Source: Apostichopus japonicus (lineage: Eukaryota; Echinodermata; Holothuroidea; Aspidochirotida; Stichopodidae). From it: a stretch of 64,000 nt of DNA. The translations under genes and the position numbers were made by a program. Positions 55,559 through 64,000 of this stretch are shown here, piece by piece. The stretch is taken from the NCBI RefSeq assembly GCF_037975245.1, contig NC_092569.1:21747168-21811167 (forward strand), written 5' to 3'. The notes beneath the pieces are model-generated. The model saw only the letters and a list, made by a program, of their open reading frames with translations, was not told the DNA's origin and searched no databases. The stretch's first letter is position 1. Each line of letters begins with the position of its first letter.

Positions 55559-57894
55559 TGCATGCAAACTATTCTTTATTCCAATGTTGAGTATGACTTG
55601 ATACAAATGAAAAGTTACTGTGCGTGATTGGGCAAGCAGACTGCCCTACAGTAGCACTGTATGTTACTACTACAAAGTACTACCCATGTCAAGGTTGACA
55701 TATAGCTAAATTGTCAGGATGTTTTGTGATGATGACTCATTCTGCAAAGTAAGCCTTCCATGTTTTGTGACAATTTTCTTTCCAAATCAACCTCTGATAC
55801 TGAATGTGTGGTTTATCACACAGGTCTCTTTGTAGCAAGAGCTTAAAAGCGATCAGTTCACCCTTTGGCGATAAAAGCTGCAATCAGAAAATATCAGAAC
55901 ATTGTTGGTTAATCCAGACATTTTTGGCTAGACTGTACATTAATTCTATTCAGAACAGGGTTAAGATAGCAGTTTCTTTTTGTGTCAGAAAATGGTCGCA
56001 AGCGTCAGATAACCAACCATTAATGGTTTCGGTCAACTTTTCGGGTCAGCTATGAATTATGGAGTTATAAAAAAAGGATCAAGCTACTGTATTATTAGTT
56101 TTTACAGGATATACTTTCCTACTCATACAGTACTTACAGTAGTTCAGACTTCAGTACTGTACAACATATGGTTATGTATCCATATACATTAAATTGATTA
56201 GCCGCATGAACGATAAACTGAGGGCTTAAACAAGAGGACGTGAATGACAATTGGACTTCTCACTATACAGGAACTGGTGGTAATTTCACTCTCCAACAAC
56301 ACAAGTTATATCGAATAACTGTACACATACTGTATACTGTACTGTAGCTGACAATCTTGTGCAATTATTCCATAGGTGTCTGGGCTAGTTGTCAATTATC
56401 CACTAGTACAGTGCTCTGCTGAACCTACAGTATATATTACTTGTAGCTCTGCTATTCCACCATGAAATACTCACGTAATCCCACCCTTCGTCCACCAAAA
56501 TATATTGTATAGTGTATACACTTATATTTTACAGTATTAGTATACACACTTGTACAGTACAGTATATCGATAGTTTGTGTTAGTCTGTTAGACTTCAAGA
56601 AAATGCTCAGGACTACAGGGTTATTTCTGTTTGCAATCTTTACCATGAAATGTTTGATATTTAAACTGAGAGATTATAGTTACTGTACAATGTATCTGTG
56701 CATGATGTTTCCCTCGATACATGTATGCACGTGTGTGTTAAATGTGTACATTCATCTGACAGAAAGTGTCTCAATCAATGCCAGGACTTGATGAAAACCG
56801 GGAATCACCCAGTCCCTGTACTCGCTCTGTTATGATGACTGTATGGACCTCATACACTTACAATAAATATACCAGTATGCCAACAAAGTCATATTAAGCT
56901 TCTCTGTCTGAATGTGATAAATTGTATATTTAACAATATAGGCCTACAGTAGGCCTATAATTTGAAAATCATATTTAGCCATGAGTGTGTGTGCACAGCC
57001 CATGCGTAGGCTCTGCAGTCTGTAGTGTACTATACTGTAGTGTACTGTACTGTACTACACAGGCTGTACTGAACAGATTGTATATATGCAGATCTATGCT
57101 CCTGGAGAGTACAATCTGCTGCATTGATCAACCTATCCATACAGACCTGAAGGATGTTATGATTAGGATCACAATTATTCTTGCCCTGTGCATATTGGCC
57201 AAAAAGAAAATGATGAGAATTCACTATAGGTGGCCAAATATTTTGCAAACTTTTTGCCAAATCTGAATATGTTCTGCTCATAGTGGGAGGGAAAGGGGTT
57301 GAGAAGTGATGTTCAGATGAATACTACACTATCTGAGTGATTGTCAATACTGTACAGTCGGTATCAGGTATACAGTACAATAAAAAGTGATTTCAATAGT
57401 TGGGATCTTCGTGGACTAAATTATAACATACTGTACATAAAGAAATGTCACTATGAATAAGACAACATGCAAGTGTTGTGTACTATGCTCTGTGAGAATG
57501 CCAGAAGAATGAGAAAAAAATAGAAATTTAGGGAAGAATGATTTAGTGTCCAACTTTTGTGTACTGTACATATAGCAGCTTTGAAGGCTCTGAATGTGTC
57601 TCTAATTCAATACTACGGTTTCTGTGTTAAAAGCTCTGCCATACATCTTTAGACTTGTACAATTATTTAACCATCTTGCGTAACGTTTCGCGATGAGATA
57701 CTGGATAAGTTATTCCCCAAAATCGTCTGGCTTGAAATTTCATCCACCAAATTAATAGATACAGTATGCTACCACTGCCTCCATTAAAGATTTTTTGATA
57801 TTGATGCTACATATATTTATAATTAATATACATAAGTACTGTGGCAGGGGTATATACGTATATATTCTTTCTACAATTTTCTTTTGTATCACAG
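55559..57894. other. Intron 2, second part
   Basis: Non-coding. Dense in TACTGTA/TACAGTA words (for example 57020-57060). No element is identified. Confidence 0.5.
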
Positions 57895-58362
57895 AAGAGG
57901 GTGAAGTGGACAATCTACATGAGGAGGCCAACCTACCGTTAGGCGAACTTTTGACTAAGTTTGGCATGCCCTCCAACAAAAACCAAAGATCCCTTCGGAA
58001 GAAGGTCCACCGTGAAGATCTCCTGTCTCCGGTAGTGAACAAGAAGAAGCCGGTGTTTCCACTACTGAGCAGTAACGACGACAAAACCGTCACCAACGGG
58101 TCTGAGGTAGCGAGAAATGACAGATCAATCTCCGAAATAGAATCAGAAACAGTCAAAACTGAAATAAAGTGTGAGGAAGAGAAATCAGGGAAATTAGTTC
58201 AAAATGGAGAAAAGAAGGGAGAAAAGAATGGAAACAGTGCTAACACCACGTGCGAGAGTCATTCCAAGGATGCCAGTCCCACGGTAGACCAAGAATCCAG
58301 TAAAAATTCTGAATCTGAAGCAGTTTGTAATGGAAAACCAGAAGATGGTAAAACTCAGGAAG
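57895..58362 (+). CDS. PPM1G: PPM1G-like phosphatase, exon 3
   Basis: The acceptor CTTTTGTATCACAG lies before it and the donor GAAG/GTGAGT after it. It enters and leaves in phase 1. It starts EEGEVDNLHEEANLPLGELL, matching the PPM1G segment that leaves the first half of the phosphatase fold. A long, low-similarity insert rich in Lys, Glu, Ser and Asn follows (KKKP, KCEEEKSGK, SKDASPT, SKNSESE). This is the expected disordered insert between the two halves of the catalytic domain. Confidence 0.9.
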
Positions 58363-58896
58363 GTGAGTTTATGAATGATGTGTTCTTGTCATTTCCCAAC
58401 AGGTTTTTTTTTAATGAGATAGGGGATTCAGCCTTTATAAACCTGAATGTGTTTATATACAACAGTGTACATTAAATATTATAGTACTGTAGTTTTTTAA
58501 GTTGTTAAAGGTGTTGTCATGTACAGTAAGAACTGTACTGTGGACACTGCACTGGGTGATCTTAGACCTGTAGGTAAACAACACCCAACAGAGGTGGTTA
58601 CAGAGTGTTCATTTTCCTTTCAAATTGTGGATTTCTTTGCTTATAATATTCTTGTTCATAGTTCTTAACACAGCATGATTGGTGTTTTCTACTTGTAAGG
58701 CATACTAGAATATATATTATGATTGAGTGAAACAGAAAGTCACAAAACATTGGTTACCACATGTATGCACAGTTCAGTATACATGCAGTGATAAATACAA
58801 AACAACAGCAGATTGCAGAAGTGAAAGTAACACAATTCAGGGACCCGTGTAAAATGTATCAAAATATGTATACACAGTCTACAGCATTTGCTCCTG
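58363..58896. other. Intron 3, first part
   Basis: No feature recognised. Confidence 0.4.
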
Positions 58897-59745
58897 TGTA
58901 TGTTGATATACACTACGTACAGTAAAGGAATAATTCATCCAGTATCGCATGGCACAATGCTAGATCTGCAAAATGGTCAAGTTGCTATACCAGTGTTGCA
59001 AAGGTGTATAGCAGTTTTCTACACAGGGACTACAGGTATGGTACATACTGTACTCAGTGTATGTTGATATACACTACGTAGAGTAAGGGTATAATTCATT
59101 TTGTATCACATGGCACAATGCTAGATGCAAAATGGTCAAGTTGCTATACCAGTGTTGCAAAGGTGTATAGCAGTTTTCTACACAGGGACTACAGGTATGG
59201 TACATACTGTACTCAGTGTATGTTGATATACAGTACACTACGTACAGTAAGGGTATAATTCATCCTGTATCGCATTGCAAAATGCGAGGCAAAATGGTCA
59301 AGTCGCTGTACCAGTGTTACAAAGGTGTATAATAATAATAATTAATAATTCTCAGTTCTTATATAGCGCAACTTATAATAAAGTCTCACCGCACTGTACT
59401 TAACCCTGGTCATTGGTAACTTGTCACACCTACAGTACAGTACATACCAAAGTGTGCACAATTCAAACAATCTCTCCTGGGGCACCACAGTTCACCACAG
59501 CCACGTGTCCCCATTGGGACTTCCCATAGGGTGCAGCCACAAACAGGCGCACTCAACTATATTTACAAGTCACCTTGCAAGTCCCCATTTATACACCTGG
59601 GTGAAGAAAGGCAATGGAGATAAAATGCCCAAGGACACAACGCAATGATCTGGCCAGGGCTTGAACTTGTAATCCACTGCCTTAACCACTTGACCACAAC
59701 GCCCCCAGCAGTTTTCTACACAGGGACTACAGGTATGCTACTACA
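58897..59745. repeat. 160-bp tandem repeat, three units, third split by a SINE
   Basis: Units begin TGTATGTTGATATACA at about 58897, 59058 and 59217. Each includes CAAAATGGTCAAGT-GCT, CAAAGGTGTAT and AGCAGTTTTCTACACAGGG. In the third unit the junction GGTGTAT/AGCAG is interrupted by the SINE at 59331-59706. Confidence 0.88.
59331..59706 (-). mobile_element. Conserved-core tRNA-derived SINE, copy 2 (intron 3)
   Basis: On the minus strand it runs from a tRNA-like head (GTTGTGGTCAAGTGGTTAAG, B box TTCAAGCCCTGG) through TGTCCTTGGGCA and CACCCAGGTGTATAAATGGG to a 3' end with GCGCTATATAAGAACTGAGA and an (ATT)n tail. The boundaries are exact because neighbouring tandem units show the empty site. 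No clear target duplication is seen. Confidence 0.87.
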
Positions 59746-60427
59746 TACTCAGTGAAAGAAACAACTTTAGAGCATTTGAGAAAATGCTACACACAAATTT
59801 ATTAACACAATTAAATACCATGTTCATACACAAGTGACACAAAATGAAAAACAAATTCCGATGGCTTAGTTTATAGATCTAGCATATATGTGTGTCATGA
59901 TAAATTAAAATAGCATGTTGGATACAGTTGTTGCTGTGGTTATTATCAAGCAAATGACACACTATATTGTATTCTTACACCTTAAGTACATCTTAGCATT
60001 TCTCTGCTTACTGGGGGGTATGCATACTTTACTGTACATATCTGTGGCCAGAGAAACTTTTAACAATTCATAGCAAATCGTTATTGTGCAAGCTGTCAAT
60101 TTCCGTTGAGTGTGATCAATCATAGGGATTAGTGATATCATAAAATTATAGATACAAAGTTCTACAGAAGAAGGCGGACCACAAAAAGAGAATAAATAAT
60201 TATCCTCAAAATGTAAACTGTCTGTTACATTTGGTAAGAAATTTCATAGACAGTTTTTATTATGTAAAGTATGTTGTACTGTACTTTCTCAGTTTTCCAT
60301 GGTTGGTTTTTTACTGTTTGTACATGATGTTTTGATGACAGTTTTTTAGTCTTTGTGACTGGAGAGAACATACTGTATTAACTTAGAAAGAAGAGCCCCA
60401 CAATGGAATAACAGTACAGTAACAATA
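59746..60427. other. Intron 3, middle
   Basis: No feature recognised. Confidence 0.4.
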
Positions 60428-61441
60428 CAGTATAGTCAAGTGGGGTAAAAAAAAACAATTTACCTAAAGTTTGCTCTAAAAATTGATGAGTAAGAGGTAT
60501 TGTTTTGGTTCCAATGTTCAAGTGTGTGGAGTGGGATTCTCTTAAAGAGAATCTAACAAAAATAACTTTTTTGTAAATGGAAAGTGTCGTTTTTTGCGAA
60601 AAATGTTGTTTTTTTTTACCCCCAAAATTTGCTTAATTCGGGGTAAAAAAAAACAATGCCGGGGTAAAAAAAAAACAATGCTAGAAAACAGTTATTTTCT
60701 TCATGAATGTATCTTAAAATCATGTTTGCATATAATTACATCTAAGTATGAGCTACTACCTTTACATGAAAAAGGAAAAAATGTTGTGAAATTGTCTTAA
60801 TTCGTAATTATGTATGGCTCGTGTCATATGATGCTACACAAATGTGGTGTAATATAGTAGAAACATTAGAGTTGAGCCAATTTCAGTTACTTCTGCCCAA
60901 TTATTTAACATTTTTGACACATGACAGACATGAAAACTATTTGCCTAACCTTTAACATCAACATTATGGAAAAATGTATTCATTCGGGCAAAATAGGGAG
61001 TACATTGTAGCCGGAAAGTACTTGTTTTTTTTTTACCCCATTCGCATCATTTTTTGGGGGTAAAAAAAACAAGGCCCCCCCATGAAGCGTGAATGAAGTT
61101 GGAGTAATTCTACCATGGGGGAGTGTAATATCACTAACTGCTATGCTGTAACTGCTGGAATAATCTCCACATCATATAAGCTGGGTATGCAGGAGAAAGT
61201 TTCGGATATGTTGTACAAACTTCAAATTTTGCTAGTTTAGCATTCGCTTGATTTGATGAAGCGGTGATTGGCAGCGAAGTGACATAGAGTTCCAGAAATT
61301 ATATAATAATAAACTAGACATAAAGGACTATCACCCAAAATAAATTGGAACTTTGGCTAATATTCCCCTTCTATAAAAAGGGGTTGTTTTTTTTTACCCG
61401 AACTACCCCCTTGTTTTTTTTTACCCCAACTGACTATACTG
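60428..61441. mobile_element. Tc1/mariner-like MITE with GGGGTAAAAAAAAACAA motifs (intron 3)
   Basis: Inverted ends CAGTATAGTCA followed by RKTGGGGTAAAAAAAAACAA. TA lies at both sides (60426-60427 and 61442-61443). Further GGGGTAAAAAAAACAA copies occur near 60650 and 60662, and complements near 61030, 61385 and 61415. There is no transposase. The TA target and CAGT start suit a Tc1/mariner-type element. Confidence 0.78.
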
Positions 61442-61588
61442 TAAGTGTTTGTCTTAAATTGTAATTAATCAGGCCTCAAGATTCAAGTTATTTACCTGAA
61501 CAGTACTGGCTACTGTTAATGCCAACTGTGGGTATTCTCTCTTAGCCAGTTCTGTGGAATTTACCGTAATTAACATCACGTTTCACAG

Positions 61589-61779
61589 AAAACCATGCAT
61601 TATCATCGCAAAAAGTGGTCAGTGATGATGTCGTAAGTAAGGAGGAAGAGGAGGAGGAAGAAGCATATGAAGATGAAGAGGATGATGAGGAAGATGATGA
61701 GGAAGATGATGATGAGGATGATGAAGAGGATGATGATGATGAAGATGAAGCAATGCCACACAGCAGCGGTCATGAAGAG
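61589..61779 (+). CDS. PPM1G: PPM1G-like phosphatase, exon 4 (acidic)
   Basis: The acceptor CACGTTTCACAG precedes it and the donor GAAGAG/GTATAT follows. It enters in phase 1 and leaves in phase 0. It encodes ENHALSSQKVVSDDVVSKEE and then about 40 residues that are nearly all Asp and Glu, ending DEAMPHSSGHEE. The acidic stretch is the hallmark of PPM1G among PP2C enzymes and in other animals helps bind basic partners such as histones. The GAT/GAG triplet runs make this exon prone to length change. Confidence 0.92.
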
Positions 61780-62777
61780 GTATATATAAACTGTAGAGAC
61801 CTGTAATACCACATTCCAAATATGTATATTGCAGAAAAGTCCTGATCATGCAAGTTGCCCATACATCTCAAACTGACTTACTGCATTTTTGTTTGTATTC
61901 TGAGACAATTAGAATTCCCCATGTTATGCACAGTTACTGTAGCATAGATACATTTCTCAAAAGCAGAATGGTGCACACTTTTAAGGCTTGTACATGGGTC
62001 ATTCCATGTCAAATCAACAGATTTTGGATAAGTTTGTAGTTCAATTTCTCCAAAAATCATCACCTTCTTGCATGATTAGAGCACCAAGATAGGACCTTAC
62101 AAAGTCACTTGGCCAGCACGTTACAAACTCTCAAACGGTCATTCATTGGACAGTTTTGAAGCAGTGTGACTTATGCTTTCTTCATGGTGTTATAATCATG
62201 CAAGGAGGGTGGTAAAAATGTTTGAGATGGTCTAGCAATAGCCATCTGTGGTTGACATGGAATGACCGATGAGTCGTGCTGAGTTGAACATTGTAATCCC
62301 CTTGAAGTAATGAGAAAGGTCACAAATGCAGGATGGTAGCAGTTAATACATTGTGTATGGTACTCTGCAATATATAAGTCTGGTATTAGTTATATATGTT
62401 ACAATCACCCTGGCAGAAATCATAATCATTGGATCATAACAACCTGTAGCAAAAGTACCTGGAATCAAGAGTACTTATCTACATACTGTATGTTATGAAA
62501 GGACACTAGCCTGATATTTGGTTGATGTCCATATTAGTAATTAATTCAATGTGTTCAAACCTGCAATGCCCTGTCTGCCATTTAATTATGTTCATGTGCA
62601 TAGTGTTTTTGCATAGGAGGATGGTGTGGGGGAGGGGACATGTGGGGTGGGGGGACATGTGGGGGAATATGTGGGGGCGACATGTGGGGTGAGGGAGAGA
62701 GGCAAGAGGAGTGCTCTTGAGTACATTGCTAAACACAACCAGTTGCTTTCAGCTGTCAGGTACTTTGTTCATTGCAG
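61780..62777. other. Intron 4
   Basis: Non-coding. A GGGGACATGTGG tandem stretch lies at about 62630-62695. Two nearby GGTCATTCCATGTCAA/TTGACATGGAATGACC segments (near 61998 and 62253) are inverted copies of each other. Confidence 0.6.
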
Positions 62778-63012
62778 CCTGGCAGTGACAGCGGCACCAC
62801 AGCCTGTGTGGCCATTGTCAAAGGAAATGAAGTCATAGTGGCCAACATTGGTGATTCACGGTGTGTACTATCCAGGGACGGTGAGGCTGTGGACCTATCG
62901 GTGGATCATAAACCCGAAGATGAGGAAGAACTGCAGAGAATAGAGGAAGCTGGAGGGAAAGTAACTCAAGATGGAAGGGTCAACGGAGGCCTCAATCTCT
63001 CTAGAGCCTTTG
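62778..63012 (+). CDS. PPM1G: PPM1G-like phosphatase, exon 5
   Basis: The acceptor TTTGTTCATTGCAG precedes it and the donor CCTTTG/GTAAGT follows. It enters in phase 0 and ends in phase 1. It encodes [20 protein letters not shown], then [30 protein letters not shown] and [17 protein letters not shown] and DHKP are core PP2C motifs, and LSRA-GD is split by the next intron. The remaining catalytic exons, including the last metal-binding Asp, lie beyond the window. Confidence 0.93.
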
Positions 63013-63029
63013 GTAAGTTATCAGTACTT

Positions 63030-63480
63030 TTATCAAGACTACCCATTGAGGCTTTATTAGTACTACCCATTGCCCTGTTATGGGTCTGTATCAGTACTAT
63101 CTAGGCTTTATCAGTACTATCCAGGCTTTATCAGTACTATCCAGACTTTATCAGTACTATCTAGGCTTTATCAGTACTATCTAGGCTTAATCAGTACTAT
63201 CTAGGCTTTATCGGTACTATCTAGGCTTAATCAGTACTATCAAGGCTTTATCAGTACTATCTAGGCTTTATCAGTACTATCTAGGCTTTATCAGTACTAT
63301 CTAGGCTTAATCAGTACTATCTAGGCTTTATCAGTACTATCTAGGCATTGTCAGTACTACCTAGGCTTTATTAGTACTACCCATTGCCCTGTTATGAGTC
63401 TTTATCAGTACTAACCAGGCTTTATTAGTACTACCCATTGCCCTATTATGAGGCTTTATCAGTACTACCCATTGCCCGTA
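63030..63480. repeat. 20-bp minisatellite in intron 5
   Basis: About 20 copies of a unit close to CTTTATCAGTACTATCTAGG, with a variant edge (TACCCATTGCCCTGTTATG) at both ends of the array. Confidence 0.92.
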
Positions 63481-64000
63481 AGTTATGTAATTCATGTTTA
63501 TTCACAGATCTCATTAGCATATAAGTCACATAGTTGTACACCTTGCAAACAGTTGGTTATGGTTAATAGATTTAGTCTACCAGTAGACGCACATGAAGCC
63601 GGACTCCTTAATTCCTCAGGAGCATCTAGGTATGTGGCTTCATTTAATCGCCAACATAGTAAGAGTTACATTGGTAGTCGACAGGATGCAGACCGCTTTA
63701 CATCTTAACAGGTCACAGGATTAGAATTTCAAAATGTTAGCCACTTGATAACATGAGGCAAGTGCCTGAGTGCTTAAAATATCTATTGGCTAAAATCAAG
63801 TTATGTGCATTTTCCTGAAATACATCAAACATCAGACACTGCAGGCTTATAATGGAAGCAGCCCAATAATATTTCCGGGTAATAAGCGGTTCAACTAAAG
63901 GGCTTAGGCTAATATTACATATAAAGAAGTCATGGTTGGTTTGGACTGATGTATTTTACCACACTTATCATGTGTTTATGTTCTTAAAGCAGCATTTTGA
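63481..64000. other. Intron 5, remainder in window
   Basis: No further PPM1G exon is recognised before the window ends. An open frame at 63448-63708 has no family resemblance. Confidence 0.45.

Noticed and set aside
57795-58475. 226-codon frame taken as one gene
   Set aside because: Its centre is PPM1G exon 3; both edges are intron read-through beyond the acceptor and donor.

Overview
The window is AT-rich, repeat-dense eukaryotic DNA with introns, abundant transposon debris and no prokaryotic features. The combination of a lineage-expanded RING/B-box (TRIM-like) family, a CR1-like LINE whose ORF1 carries PHD and esterase domains, GIY-YIG Penelope-like elements and tRNA-derived SINEs suggests a marine invertebrate, plausibly a deuterostome such as an echinoderm. 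That assignment is inference; nothing in the sequence names the species.

Left third (1-34 kb): a local cluster of single-exon TRIM-like genes, all on the minus strand, built by segmental duplication. Copy B (14758-16839) and copy C (31456-33477) are intact. Copy A (4971-6999) is broken by one extra base in a homopolymer. A C-terminal stub lies at 3743-4030. Two duplicated blocks can be followed outside the genes: about 1361-4030 with 27477-31745, and about 4030-9340 with 13960-17490. The copies have since diverged by satellite growth (7215-8665), minisatellite change and insertions. Between them lie Penelope-like fragments with candidate hammerhead ribozymes, a SINE, a decayed reverse transcriptase, and two non-autonomous foldback DNA elements (18195-20239 and 24414-26279). 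Both foldback elements have exact 6-bp target duplications and related termini.

Middle (33.5-49 kb): a Penelope-like copy holds a nested PIF/Harbinger-type element with a TTA duplication and a transposase N-terminal fragment. A gene-free stretch follows, then an apparently intact CR1-like LINE (about 38480-43605). In the LINE, ORF1 and ORF2 are in the same frame and separated by a single TAG, and a 35-codon ORF bridges the ORF1 stop to the first ORF2 ATG. Downstream are another Penelope-like copy and two hAT-type MITEs with exact 8-bp duplications.

Right part (49.3-64 kb): the 5' portion of one host gene on the plus strand, a PPM1G-type (PP2C gamma) nuclear protein phosphatase. Five exons can be read: 49331-49441, 53049-53307, 57895-58362, 61589-61779 and 62778-63012. 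They have compatible phases and consensus splice sites, and the 3' end lies outside the window. The 111-bp first exon is too short to stand out as an ORF but matches the family N-terminus closely. The introns carry several MITE-like elements with repeat-array arms, two copies of a conserved-core SINE, and minisatellites.

Most other long ORFs are shadows, low-complexity translations or repeat-derived; many open with GTG or TTG and have no ATG.
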